A DNA stretch of 64,000 nt from Shinella curvata. Lineage in GTDB: Bacteria; Pseudomonadota; Alphaproteobacteria; Rhizobiales; Rhizobiaceae. The notes beneath the pieces were generated by a model. The model was given only the letters and a program-made list of their open reading frames with translations, had not been told where the DNA came from and made no database searches. The stretch lies in the NCBI RefSeq assembly GCF_022899935.1, contig NZ_JALJCJ010000003.1, positions 415,720 to 479,719 on the forward strand, written 5' to 3'. Of this stretch, positions 36,245 to 46,413 are shown in pieces. The translations under genes were made by a program, and so were the position numbers. Each line of letters begins with the position of its first letter. The first letter of the stretch is position 1.

Positions 36245-36862
36245 ATGACCCTCGCCGTCCTCATCGCCTATAGCGGCGCGCTGTTCATTGCCGCCATTAT
36301 TCCGGGTCCCGGCATCACGGCGATCGTCGCCCGTGCGCTCGGCTCCGGCTTCCGCCCCACCTTCTTCATGGGGCTTGGCCTCATTCTCGGCGACATGGTC
36401 TATCTGACCGCGGTCATTCTGGGCCTCGCCTTCATCGCCCAGACCTTCACGACCGCCTTCATGATAATCAAGATCGCCGGTGCGCTCTATCTCGGCTATA
36501 TCGCCTGGAAGCTCTGGACGGGCGGATTACTGCCGCAGAATATCGAGGAGCAGCGCTCCACCAGCATCACCATGTCCTTTCTGTCCGGCCTGTTCGTGAC
36601 GCTCGGCAATCCGAAAACCATGCTGTTCTATGTCGCGCTCGTGCCGACACTGGTCGATCTCGGCGCGATCGGCCTCAAGGATTACGGCGTGCTGCTGGCC
36701 GCCACCTTCGTCGTTCTGCTCATCGTGGTCGTGCCCTATATCGCGCTCGCCTCGCGCGCCCGCGTTCTGCTCAAGCAGCCGAGGGCTCTGCAACGGCTGA
36801 ACCGCGTCGCCGCGGGCATTCTTGCGGGCACCGCAGCCTATATCGCCACCCGCGCGGCATGA
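36245..36862 (+). CDS. LysE-family translocator, copy B
   Basis: This 205-residue six-helix exporter has IIPGPGITAIVARALGSG, IKIAGALYLGYIAWKLW and LSGLFVTLGNPKTMLFYVAL. It differs from copy A mainly in the loop around residues 95-110 and in a GNPK instead of LNPK motif, so the two are paralogues within the LysE superfamily rather than a recent duplication. It is divergent from copy A; the shared 191 bp region may hold both promoters. The GGAGCCCCCC before the ATG gives a reasonable ribosome site. Confidence 0.9.
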   Translation: MTLAVLIAYSGALFIAAIIPGPGITAIVARALGSGFRPTFFMGLGLILGDMVYLTAVILGLAFIAQTFTTAFMIIKIAGALYLGYIAWKLWTGGLLPQNIEEQRSTSITMSFLSGLFVTLGNPKTMLFYVALVPTLVDLGAIGLKDYGVLLAATFVVLLIVVVPYIALASRARVLLKQPRALQRLNRVAAGILAGTAAYIATRAA

Positions 36863-36991
36863 CGGTTTCGCCGTCTTTTCCCGTTGAACAAACCGAATAT
36901 TCCGCCTGAAGCGGTTTTGTCGCGAAATCCGGACTCGTCTCGCGCCCTATTCCTTCCTATCTTCCCTTGACGAGAAACGAGGGAGTACCCG

Positions 36992-37960
36992 ATGAGCGAC
37001 ACACGCAAACCCGGCCGGGGCCGGATTTACGCTTCCATCACCGAGACCATCGGCGACACGCCGATCGTGCGGCTCGACAAGTTTGCCAAGGAAAAGGGCG
37101 TCGTCGCCAATCTTCTCGCCAAACTCGAATTCTTCAATCCGATCGCTTCGGTGAAGGACCGCATCGGGGTGGCGATGATCGAAGCGCTGGAAGCCCAGGG
37201 CAAGATCACACCCGGCAAATCGACGCTGGTCGAGCCGACCTCCGGCAACACCGGCATCGCGCTCGCCTTCGCAGCCGCCGCCAAGGGCTATCGCCTCATC
37301 CTGACCATGCCGGAGACCATGTCGGTCGAACGGCGCAAGATGCTCGCCCTGCTCGGCGCCGAGCTGGTGCTGACCGAGGGGCCGAAGGGCATGAAGGGCG
37401 CCATTGCCATGGCCGAGGAGCTGGCCGGCACCATTCCCGGCGCCGTCATCCCCCAGCAGTTCGAAAACCCGGCAAACCCGGAGATCCACCGCAAGACGAC
37501 GGCCGAGGAGATCTGGAACGACACCGACGGTGCCGTCGATATTCTCGTGTCGGGCATCGGCACGGGCGGCACGATCACCGGCGCGGGCCAGGTGCTGAAG
37601 GCCAGAAAACCCGGTTTCAAGGTGGTGGCCGTCGAGCCCGCCGACAGCCCCGTGCTCTCGGGCGGCAATCCCGGCCCGCACAAGATCCAGGGCATCGGCG
37701 CGGGGTTCGCGCCCGCCATTCTCGACCGGGACGTCTATGACGAGGTCGTGACCGTCGGCAATGACGAAGCCTTCGCCAATGCCCGTCTTGTCGCAAGGCT
37801 CGAAGGTGTGCCGGTCGGCATTTCCTCGGGGGCTGCACTCGCCGCCGCCGCGAAGGTGGGCAGCCGCCCGGAAAACGCCGGAAAAACCATCGTCGTCATC
37901 ATCCCGTCCTTTGCCGAGCGCTATCTCTCGACCGCGCTCTTCGAGGGGCTCGCAAGCTAA
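36992..37960 (+). CDS. cysK: Cysteine synthase A (O-acetylserine sulfhydrylase)
   Basis: This 322-residue PLP enzyme makes L-cysteine from O-acetylserine and sulfide. The PLP Schiff-base lysine is Lys55 in [12 protein letters not shown], the asparagine loop is [13 protein letters not shown], the phosphate loop is [12 protein letters not shown], and [11 protein letters not shown] lies near the C-terminus. It is closer to CysK than to CysM in having this set with TSGNTG. The region just upstream (36898-36930) resembles the rhizobial palindrome family but is not a full copy. Confidence 0.95.
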   Translation: MSDTRKPGRGRIYASITETIGDTPIVRLDKFAKEKGVVANLLAKLEFFNPIASVKDRIGVAMIEALEAQGKITPGKSTLVEPTSGNTGIALAFAAAAKGYRLILTMPETMSVERRKMLALLGAELVLTEGPKGMKGAIAMAEELAGTIPGAVIPQQFENPANPEIHRKTTAEEIWNDTDGAVDILVSGIGTGGTITGAGQVLKARKPGFKVVAVEPADSPVLSGGNPGPHKIQGIGAGFAPAILDRDVYDEVVTVGNDEAFANARLVARLEGVPVGISSGAALAAAAKVGSRPENAGKTIVVIIPSFAERYLSTALFEGLAS

Positions 37961-38116
37961 GGCCTTCTCGGCAAGCTCTGGCTCGCCGGATTTGGCCAAG
38001 CGTTTTGCTTTACCGCATCATCCGAACGCGCTTCGGCTTAAAGGCTACATGACAAGATCGCCGCATGGCTTGGCCATGCGGCGATCACCGCCAAACAGGC
38101 TATTATCCTCTCCGTC
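37961..38116. other. Non-coding stretch between cysK and the decayed VOC gene
   Basis: These 156 bp hold no gene. An interrupted AAGCGTTTTGCTTTACCGC segment is reminiscent of rhizobial short repeats but does not match the 44 bp element of this window, so no repeat is claimed. Confidence 0.4.
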
Positions 38117-38233
38117 ATGCTTCATCATTTCTCCCTCGGCGCTCGCGACATCAACCGTGCAGCTGCCTTCTACGCCGCCGCTCGCCTACACACGCATCTG
38201 GTCCGGCCTGTTCGAATATCAGTTGCATGGTAA
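38117..38233 (+). pseudogene. Remnant of a VOC/glyoxalase-family gene
   Basis: The frame from ATG 38117 begins MLHHFSLGARDINRAAAFYA, the typical start of a short VOC protein. The expected continuation (APLGYTRIWSG-like) is found in another frame as PLAYTRIWSGL, so a small indel has broken the gene after about 20 codons; the original frame stops at 38231. Nothing later resembles the second VOC module. It therefore looks like a truncated and frameshifted remnant. Confidence 0.65.
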
Positions 38234-38286
38234 GCCTGAATCCTGCCGCTGGCATTTGAGAACGCCATGGCAGGCGCTCGATCTGC

Positions 38287-38547
38287 TTAGGAAAACCAAT
38301 AGTCGTGCATGGCATTGAGGAAATGTCTTTCTTCAATGGGATAGCCTGACGCATCTCCTATAACGGAATCGATGCCGCACTCTGGGCACAGGGCTGTAAC
38401 GCCGTTATCGACCCATTCTTCTATCTCATTGAAGCTGAAAGTTTCGCAGCAGTAAAAGCAGCCACAGACCGCGCTGTGATAGAGTTCGCCCCAATGGCAA
38501 GACGAATGCGCGTAAGCGTCTTTCAGGACATAATCTGGAATGTACAT
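38287..38547 (-). CDS. Small zinc-ribbon cytoplasmic protein
   Basis: This 86-residue protein has two cysteine pairs (CFYC at about 30-33, CPEC at about 54-57) and the conserved stretch IDSVIGDASGYPIEE, a pattern I recognise from a widely scattered family of small uncharacterised cytoplasmic proteins of about 80 residues. The ATG at 38547 fits that family length. The frame is open 45 codons further upstream (to a TAA at about 38683) and that part, with GRTPSVYAWLDGLGKP, looks protein-like, so an N-terminal extension or a decayed upstream gene is possible. It converges on the VOC remnant. Confidence 0.7.
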   Translation of the reverse strand: MYIPDYVLKDAYAHSSCHWGELYHSAVCGCFYCCETFSFNEIEEWVDNGVTALCPECGIDSVIGDASGYPIEERHFLNAMHDYWFS

Positions 38548-38828
38548 TTCGATGACGGCTACTGTTACCGCACTTCGGCTTTCCGCAAATGGCCGCAAGA
38601 TAGCGGGTTTCCCAAGACCATCAAGCCAAGCATAAACGCTGGGCGTTCTACCAATCTCTGCTATTCCGTATCTATGGTTTTACAGATCATGATTGCCTCC
38701 ACCCGCCCGCAACTCCTGGCCGGGTGGCACGCGCGTTTCTCTTCACCTCGGATGCTCAGATCTCCCAATAAGAGCACGTCGCCTGTCAATGGCCCGAGCC
38801 TGCGTCCTAAAGCGACGACGTGAAGAAA

Positions 38829-40358
38829 TCAGACCGTTACAAGCCGCTCACCTGCAATGCGATAGGAAATCGCCTCCGCCAGATGGATGCGGCCGACGAT
38901 TGCGACCTGGTCCAGATCGGCGAGAGTACGGGCGACCTTGAGGACGCGGTGGTAGCCGCGGGCCGAAAAACGCATCTTCTCCGCGGCATCGCGCAAGAGC
39001 TGGAGGCCGGCGGGGTCTGGTTCGGCCACTTTCTCCACCAATGCAGTCGAGGCGCGCGCATTGCTCGTCACCGACGCCATGCCGAGACGGGCGAAGCGAT
39101 CGGTCTGCAGGGCGCGGGCGTGGGCAACGCGCTTTGCCACCACAGCGCTCGATTCTCCGGCCATGGGCCGGATCAGGTCGGATGCCGAAACGGCGGGCAC
39201 GTCGATGCGGATATCGATGCGATCCATCAGCGGACCGGAGACGCGGGCCTGATAGTCGCTCATGCAGCGCGGGCCGCGGGCGCAGCTGCGGCCAGGCTCC
39301 CCCGCCATGCCGCAGCGGCAGGGATTCATCGCCGCGACCAGCTGGACGGCGGCGGGATAGCTGACACGGTGATTGGCGCGGGCAATGATGCATTCCCCGG
39401 TTTCGAGCGGCTGACGCAGGGCATCGAGCGCCTGCGGCGTGAACTCCGGCAGCTCGTCGAGGAAGAGCACGCCATTGTGCGCGAGCGAGACCTCACCCGG
39501 CCGTGCCCGCGGGCCACCGCCCACCAGCGCCGCCATGGTGGCGGAATGGTGCGGCGCGCGGAAGGGGCGACGGTCCGACAGGCGCCCGCCTGAAAGCTGC
39601 CCGGCGATGGAATGGATCATCGACACTTCCAGCAGTTCGGCCGGGGCGAGTGGCGGCAGGATGGCGGCGAGCCGTGCGGCGAGCATGGATTTTCCCGAGC
39701 CGGGCGGCCCGACCATCAGGAGATTGTGGCTGCCGGCCGCCGCCACCTCCAATGCGCGCTTGGCGCTTTCCTGACCGCGGATATCCGCAAGATCGGGCAG
39801 ATCGCCGGGAGCGGCGCGGATCGCCGGCGTCGGGCGGCCGAGAGCCTGGGTTCCCTTGAAGTGGTTGGCGAGCGCGATGAGGCTGCGCGGGGCGAGGATA
39901 TCGAGCCCGCCGCCCGCCCAGGCCGCCTCCGCGCCGTTCTCCGCCGGACAGATGAGGCCCTTGCCGAGCGCATTGGCGCCCATGGCGGCGGGAAGGGCAC
40001 CGGCGACGGGCGAAATCGTGCCGTCGAGATTGAGCTCGCCGATGACGAGAAAGTCCTCCAGCGCATCGCCCGGCACGGCGCCGAGCGCCACCATGAGGCC
40101 GAGCGCGATGGCCAGATCGTAATGACTGCCCTCCTTGGGCAGATCGGCCGGCGCGAGATTGACCGTCACGCGCTTGGGTGGCAGCGAGAGGCCGGAGGCA
40201 TGGAGCGCGGCCTGCACCCGCTCGCGACTTTCGGCGACGGCCTTGTCCGGCAGGCCGACGATCTGCATGCCCACCTTGCCGGGCGCCACCATGACCTGCA
40301 CGTCGACGGGGACGCCCTCGATGCCCTGAAACGCAATCGTACCGACCCGTGCCACCAT
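38829..40358 (-). CDS. YifB/ComM-family Mg-chelatase-like AAA+ ATPase
   Basis: This 509-residue protein has a N-terminal Lon-protease-like domain (about 1-170), an AAA+ domain with Walker A GPPGSGKSMLAARL and Walker B VLFLDELPEF, and a C-terminal Mg-chelatase domain with CNPC-like CPAENG absent but MNPCRCG present (zinc-finger-like). In Vibrio and Haemophilus ComM is a branch-migration helicase used in transformation; in rhizobia the role is not known. The ATG at 40358 fits the family N-terminus (MVARVGTIAFQGIEG). It is 470 bp upstream of the zinc-ribbon gene and lies downstream of gshB. Confidence 0.88.
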   Translation of the reverse strand: MVARVGTIAFQGIEGVPVDVQVMVAPGKVGMQIVGLPDKAVAESRERVQAALHASGLSLPPKRVTVNLAPADLPKEGSHYDLAIALGLMVALGAVPGDALEDFLVIGELNLDGTISPVAGALPAAMGANALGKGLICPAENGAEAAWAGGGLDILAPRSLIALANHFKGTQALGRPTPAIRAAPGDLPDLADIRGQESAKRALEVAAAGSHNLLMVGPPGSGKSMLAARLAAILPPLAPAELLEVSMIHSIAGQLSGGRLSDRRPFRAPHHSATMAALVGGGPRARPGEVSLAHNGVLFLDELPEFTPQALDALRQPLETGECIIARANHRVSYPAAVQLVAAMNPCRCGMAGEPGRSCARGPRCMSDYQARVSGPLMDRIDIRIDVPAVSASDLIRPMAGESSAVVAKRVAHARALQTDRFARLGMASVTSNARASTALVEKVAEPDPAGLQLLRDAAEKMRFSARGYHRVLKVARTLADLDQVAIVGRIHLAEAISYRIAGERLVTV

Positions 40359-40674
40359 GGTTGCCCCGCCTGTCCCGCAGCGGAGCGCCGTGGAGCGCGA
40401 TGACGCTGCAACACCTTCAAACAGAAAACAGCTCGCCAACCCGCCTCTGGGTTGCAGCTGAAAACCTGACATGAAATCTGGAATAAAACAAGAACAATGA
40501 CGGAACTTGCCGGGAAATTTCCGCGCCTTGGTTGCATTGAGTTGTATTTCGGGAACGAAGCCGGGACGGCTGCGAACGAAACGCCCGGCAAAAACGTCCT
40601 CAGACACAAAAGCCACCCTGCAATGTCCAAAATTCAAGGACATTGCAGGGTGGCTTCCACGTGCGCGTGTTTGC
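40359..40674. other. Intergenic region between gshB and the ComM gene
   Basis: These 316 bp hold the gshB terminator at 40610-40656 and no convincing gene. The part nearest the ComM start probably contains its promoter. Other open frames here are antisense to flanking genes. Confidence 0.5.
40610..40656 (-). terminator. Rho-independent terminator of gshB
   Basis: A perfect 19 bp inverted repeat (AAGCCACCCTGCAATGTCC and complement) with a 9-base loop lies 18 bp after the gshB stop; on the minus strand it is followed by TTTGTG. The stem is unusually long for a bacterial terminator. Confidence 0.8.
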
Positions 40675-41619
40675 TCAGCGCTTGCGCTCGATCGCGTCCC
40701 ACAGAAGTGCGGCGATGTCGGCACCGCCGAATTTCCTGACTTCGCGCAGGCCGGTCGGCGAGGTCACGTTGATTTCCGTCATATAGTCGCCGATGACATC
40801 GATGCCGACGAGCAGGAAACCGCGTTCGCGCAGGGCCGGGCCGATGCGGGCGCAGATTTCCTTTTCGCGCGCCGTCAGTTCCGTCGGCTCGGGCCGGCCG
40901 CCGGCATGCATGTTCGAGCGCGCATCGTGTTCCGCCGGCACCCGGTTGATGGCGCCGACCGGGTCACCATCGACCAGCAGGATGCGCTTGTCGCCCTTGC
41001 GCACATCCGGCAGGTACTGCTGCGCGATGAAGGGCTCGCGGAACATCTGGCCGAACATTTCCAGAAGCGAGGAGAGGTTGCGGTCGTCCTTGGTGGAATG
41101 GAAGACGCCGGCGCCGCCATTGCCGTAGAGCGGCTTCAGGATCATGTCGCCCATCTCGTCGCGGAAGCGGCGGATTTCGGCGGGATCGCGGGTGATCAGC
41201 GTCTTCGGCATCAGGTCGGTGAATTCGGTGACGAAGATCTTTTCCGGCGAATTGCGCACCCAGGCCGGATCGTTGACCACGAGGGTCTTCGGATGGATGC
41301 GCTCCAGGAGATGTGTGGAGGTGATATAGGACATGTCGAAGGGCGGATCCTGGCGAAGCAGCACCACATCCATCGTGGAGAGATCGACCCGCTCGGGCGC
41401 ACCAAGCGTATAGTGATCGCCCTTGACGTCACGCAGTTCCATCGGCTCGACGGTCGCGTAAACCCTGCCGTCGCGCAGGCTCAGGCGATCGGGCGTATAG
41501 TGGAACAGCTTGTAGCCGCGGCTTTGCGCCTCGAGGCTCATGGCGAAGGTGGAATCGCCCGCGATGTTGATGGTCGACACGTGGTCCATCTGGACCGCGA
41601 CGTTCTTGATCTTTGCCAT
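40675..41619 (-). CDS. gshB: Glutathione synthetase
   Basis: This 314-residue ATP-grasp enzyme joins glycine to gamma-glutamylcysteine. The N-terminal domain starts [23 protein letters not shown]-grasp elements include [16 protein letters not shown] (the flexible loop), [19 protein letters not shown] and the metal-binding [19 protein letters not shown]. The ATG at 41619, with GAGGGGAC upstream, gives a protein close to E. coli GshB (316); an ATG nine codons upstream is the alternative. Confidence 0.97.
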   Translation of the reverse strand: MAKIKNVAVQMDHVSTINIAGDSTFAMSLEAQSRGYKLFHYTPDRLSLRDGRVYATVEPMELRDVKGDHYTLGAPERVDLSTMDVVLLRQDPPFDMSYITSTHLLERIHPKTLVVNDPAWVRNSPEKIFVTEFTDLMPKTLITRDPAEIRRFRDEMGDMILKPLYGNGGAGVFHSTKDDRNLSSLLEMFGQMFREPFIAQQYLPDVRKGDKRILLVDGDPVGAINRVPAEHDARSNMHAGGRPEPTELTAREKEICARIGPALRERGFLLVGIDVIGDYMTEINVTSPTGLREVRKFGGADIAALLWDAIERKR

Positions 41620-41721
41620 GAAAGTCCCCTCAGGAATGCCCGACACATTTAGGATGCCGCAAGCGCGAAGACAACGCCGAAGCAGCGAAATCGGCGCCTC
41701 TCCGGCAATCCGGCGAGAGGG

Positions 41722-42795
41722 TCAGGGCTGCAGGCCGAGGAAACGGAAGGGCTCGGCGCGGACGAAATCCGCCGTGGCGTCGCCGGAATAGGTGTGGTCC
41801 TGATCCTTGCCGAGATCGAGCTTCAGCACCTTGCCGCTCTCCGGCGCGAAATCGATCTTCTTCAGATCGACCCAGAACGTGTTGGGCGTCAGCGCGGATT
41901 CGAAGAAATAGAGGCCGCGCTTGTGATCGGCGACAGTGCGCCAGCGCGTCGAGGAAATGTTCGGCTCGTCCGGTGTCGTGATGCCGAAGGGCACGGACAC
42001 ATTGCGGATCACGCTGAAGACGCTGGCCAGCGCGCGGTTCGGATCCTCGGCCTTTGGGATGGCATTCACATAGAAGGAGGCGCGGGCAAAACGGTCGGAG
42101 GCGCGGTTGGTACCCGGCAGCATGACCGTGCCGCCGATCTGCTTCCAATAGCTGTTGAGCGCCAGCTGCTGGTCGAAGGTCGGCGAATTGGTCATCACCT
42201 GATAGGTGCGGTCGTGGTGGATGACCTGCTTGCCATCGATATATTCGATGATGGCGCTGTCGCCGGTGGAATCCGAAATGGACAGGTGCAGCGTCGTGAG
42301 GCGTTCCTCGCCGGGTACGCTGTCCGAAACGATCGTGAAGGGCTCCGTGCGCAGATCGGCAACCGCCTCCTCCACCGTCGCGAAATTGTCGAGCACGTAC
42401 TGCCCCCAGAGCGCGATCGACATGCCGGGCTTATTCTGATCGAATTTCGGATATTTCGATTCCACCAGCCAGAGCAGATTGACGACCAGACCGCGCTCGT
42501 TCATGCCGTCGGTCGTCGAGACGTCATAGCCGGTTGCGATCACGCTGCCGTATTTCGAGGTCCATTTCAGGGAATTCGGGCCGGTTTCGCCATTGCGCTC
42601 CATGCCGCGCGGAAAGGCCCAGAGGTTCGTCGCGACGTCCAGCTTCCAGTCCATCGAGCGCGCGGTGATGACGTTGTCGTTCGGTCCGTGATAGACGAAG
42701 CGCGTGCAGGCCTCGGCGACCGGCGCAAGCGCCATGCAGGACGCGGCGAGCGCCAGGAGGACCGTCTTGGTTTTCAGAAGTGTCGTGCGTCGCAT
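41722..42795 (-). CDS. Choloylglycine hydrolase/penicillin V acylase-family protein
   Basis: This 357-residue Ntn-hydrolase has a signal peptide (LALAASCMALAPVAEA) followed at once by Cys30 (ACTRFVYHG), which becomes the N-terminal nucleophile after cleavage. Other family residues are Asp49 in ARSMDWKLD and the Asn/Arg environment later (MTNSPTFDQQLALN). Gram-negative members such as the Agrobacterium and Pectobacterium acylases cleave penicillin V and long-chain acyl-homoserine lactones, so AHL breakdown is a reasonable inference, not shown. It follows an outer-membrane protein gene by 15 bp, probably one operon. Confidence 0.9.
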   Translation of the reverse strand: MRRTTLLKTKTVLLALAASCMALAPVAEACTRFVYHGPNDNVITARSMDWKLDVATNLWAFPRGMERNGETGPNSLKWTSKYGSVIATGYDVSTTDGMNERGLVVNLLWLVESKYPKFDQNKPGMSIALWGQYVLDNFATVEEAVADLRTEPFTIVSDSVPGEERLTTLHLSISDSTGDSAIIEYIDGKQVIHHDRTYQVMTNSPTFDQQLALNSYWKQIGGTVMLPGTNRASDRFARASFYVNAIPKAEDPNRALASVFSVIRNVSVPFGITTPDEPNISSTRWRTVADHKRGLYFFESALTPNTFWVDLKKIDFAPESGKVLKLDLGKDQDHTYSGDATADFVRAEPFRFLGLQP

Positions 42796-42810
42796 GGTTT
42801 TCTCCCTGCC

Positions 42811-43617
42811 TCAGAAGCGAATGGACAGGCCGACGACCGGTCCATGCTGGGTCACGTTCCATTTGAACGTGTTGCCGGTGAAATCGTCGCCTTCGTAATC
42901 CTGCGACAGCATGCGGTAGCCGACGCGGAGGATGGTCGGCAGGCTTCCCATATGGGTGCGATAGCCGAGATAGGCCTGGGCATTGACGCTGAGCTTCGAA
43001 CCGATGCCGAAACCGCCGACATCCGCCTCGGCATTGAGTGTCCAGCGGTCGTCGAGGTCGGCGTTCACGCGCAGACCGACGAACGGATCGGTCCAGTCGG
43101 CCCGCTTCGTCGTTCCCAGGAAACCGGCATCGACCGTCGCCTTGAGGCGGGTCCACCGCACGCCGGCGGTCGGCTCGACGGAGAAGCGGCGCGGCTGGCC
43201 GAACACGGTGACGCCGCCAAGCTGCTCCTCATAAACCTTGTAGAAGGCGCCGGCCGAAAGAATGGTCGTCTGGATATCGAGGCCGAGCTGGCGGTGAAAC
43301 ACCTCCTCATCCTGACTGGTGACGACATGCTGGCCGTCGAAATAGACACCCCATTGACCGTTCGTCGCCTCGATATTGCCCATCACGGCAAAATCGAGAT
43401 GACCGAGGACATCGCTGAAGGGCACATCGACATCCGTGGTGCGGCCGGCAAGCGTCGCGTCCCCCTTCAGCGAGGCGGCCCAGACATAGGGGCTGACGAT
43501 GACGCGCCATTCGCTGTCGGAGGCGATTCGGGCCGGATCGAAATCATCGGCACGGGCGGAAAGCCCTACGCAAAACGGCAGCACCATTGCCAACCGACCG
43601 AGCCATTGCATCACCAT
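42811..43617 (-). CDS. Outer-membrane beta-barrel protein
   Basis: This 268-residue protein has a signal peptide (WLGRLAMVLPFCVGLSARA) and repeated amphipathic strands, ending in GPVVGLSIRF with a C-terminal Phe typical of outer-membrane proteins. I do not recognise a named family, though the layout resembles small rhizobial porin-like proteins. It is transcribed just before the acylase gene, so it may provide a route to its periplasmic substrate. The assignment as an OM barrel is good; the cargo is unknown. Confidence 0.75.
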   Translation of the reverse strand: MVMQWLGRLAMVLPFCVGLSARADDFDPARIASDSEWRVIVSPYVWAASLKGDATLAGRTTDVDVPFSDVLGHLDFAVMGNIEATNGQWGVYFDGQHVVTSQDEEVFHRQLGLDIQTTILSAGAFYKVYEEQLGGVTVFGQPRRFSVEPTAGVRWTRLKATVDAGFLGTTKRADWTDPFVGLRVNADLDDRWTLNAEADVGGFGIGSKLSVNAQAYLGYRTHMGSLPTILRVGYRMLSQDYEGDDFTGNTFKWNVTQHGPVVGLSIRF

Positions 43618-43704
43618 GGGTCACTCTCCGGGGTTGAGTAAGCATGGATTACAGCGCAGCCGACAATATGCAATACCGGATTTATGGGGTTGCACAGAAA
43701 GGCG

Positions 43705-44208
43705 TCAGGCCGCCAGCCCGCCCGAGGCAGGACCGCTACGGCGCAGCCGGTCACGCCACTTCAGCGCCATGTTGACGGGCGCCGGGAACTCCTTGCGGCA
43801 GAAGGCGATCTTGCGCACATAGGTATCGATGTGCCAGGTCGCCCAGCTCTTGCCGGGGAAATAGGCGATGTCGCCGGCCCTCAGCGTGCGCTGGCTGCCG
43901 TCCTCGGCGGTGATATGGACCTCGCCCTCGAGGATCAACACCGTCTCGTCCCAACCGAAATACCAGCGGAAGGTACCCGCGGTGCAATCCCAGATCGCCG
44001 TCGTCGCCTGCTCGTCATAGGCCCGCGAATGCAGTGACAGCCGGGCTTCGGGGTTTCCCGCCAGAATCCACGACGGCTCGATGGGCTTCGGCGCCATTTC
44101 CAAATCGTCCAGCGAAGCCGCGATCAACGGCCGAGGCATCTTCTCCTCGGTCGAACGCGAACGCATGGCGGCGCCGACCACCGCGACAAACATGAGTTTG
44201 AAGACCAT
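43705..44208 (-). CDS. Cupin-domain protein, membrane-anchored candidate
   Basis: This 167-residue protein has an N-terminal hydrophobic segment (MVFKLMFVAVVGAAM) followed by a cupin of the DUF861 type: AGTFRWYFGWDETVLILEGE and HITAEDGSQRTLRAGDIAYF. Candidate ligands are the glutamates in these strands. The short hydrophobic start could be a signal anchor or a start that is called too far upstream (next Met at residue 15 or 24). GAAAGAA precedes the ATG. The function is unknown. Confidence 0.75.
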   Translation of the reverse strand: MVFKLMFVAVVGAAMRSRSTEEKMPRPLIAASLDDLEMAPKPIEPSWILAGNPEARLSLHSRAYDEQATTAIWDCTAGTFRWYFGWDETVLILEGEVHITAEDGSQRTLRAGDIAYFPGKSWATWHIDTYVRKIAFCRKEFPAPVNMALKWRDRLRRSGPASGGLAA

Positions 44209-44299
44209 TTCTTTCCCCTTACATCTTGGGGGAAGACTACCGGAAACGCGTAACGGTGCCGTTCAAGCAATCGGTCGCATTTTAAGTATCCGCCATCTT

Positions 44300-45291
44300 T
44301 CAGGCGAAACCATCGATCCGGCAAGTGATGAGGTCGTGATCGGACAGCGGACGGCCGGAGGGCGAAAGCGAGGAGACGATGATCGTCTCCGATACGGCCA
44401 GACCGCGCGACAGAAACCAGTCGAGCTTCATGGCGCGCTCCGGCCAGCGGGTGATGAGGCTCGGGCGTGTCGTCATGATATCCAGCGGGCCACCGTGACG
44501 GGTGAAGCCACGCTCGGCCGCGCGGGCGAAAAGACCCTCGGCCTCGAAATCGCCGCCGGCATGGTTGCCGGTGTTGAGATCGCCGCCGATGAGAACGGGC
44601 AGACCGGGGAAGGCGGCGTCGAGCGCATCGATCAGACCAACCACCTGCCGCTCGCGATAGGCGGCCGTCGTGGCGCTTTCCAGATGGGTGGAGACGAGCA
44701 CGAGCGGGCCGGCTTCTGTGTTGATGACGGCACCGATCGCCATGCGCTCGCCAAGTCGCGGCTGATCGACCTCCCCCATGAACCACAGGCGTTCGCCTTC
44801 AAGGCGCAGCAGGAAGGGCTGGTGCAGCGGCACGGTGGAAAGCAGGCCGTTGCCGTGCAGTCCGCGCCCGTTGAAATCGTCCTTGCAGAATTCCAGCTCC
44901 GTTTCGGAACCGAGGCCGAGCTCGATGAATTCGACGCCGTAGAGATAGGCCATGCCGAGTTCGTCGGCGAGTTCGGCCGTGGTGTGTGCCTGACGCGTGC
45001 GGGCCATGCCGTCGTCCATTTCGGAGAGCAGCACGATCTCCGCGCCTGTCATTCCCAGATGTTCGGCGCTCGGCTTGGGGAACAGGCAGCGTTCGAGGTT
45101 CCAGGCGGCCACGGTGAAGGGGAACGGCAGCGGCTCGGCCCGTTCGGCGCGGCCACCCGCTTCCACCGCATTCATGCAGGCAAGCTCGGCCATGCGGCCA
45201 TCATGCGCGGCGATAGATTTCTCCAGCATGGCGATCGCCGCGCGATCCTCCTGGCTTGGTGCGGCGAGCCGGTCGATGGTGGTCAGGATCA

Positions 45292-45295
<4 letters not shown>
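44300..45295 (-). CDS. Endonuclease/exonuclease/phosphatase-fold protein in the ugp operon
   Basis: This 331-residue EEP-fold protein has the catalytic set NLERC (after strand 1), [27 protein letters not shown] and SDHDLITC, so the fold and active site are intact. Its ATG overlaps the ugpC stop (ATGA, 45292-45295), so it is translated with the glycerol-phosphate importer. The fold fits a metallophosphodiesterase that could act on phosphate esters; DNase function cannot be excluded. No signal peptide is visible, so it is probably cytoplasmic. Confidence 0.88.
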
Positions 45296-46401
<1,106 letters not shown>

Positions 46402-46413
46402 CGGACTGTCTCC

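Noticed and set aside
41794-43641. A 615-codon open frame antisense to the acylase and outer-membrane protein genes
   Set aside because: It covers two convincing signal-peptide genes on the other strand and their intergenic gap, and shows no recognisable domain.
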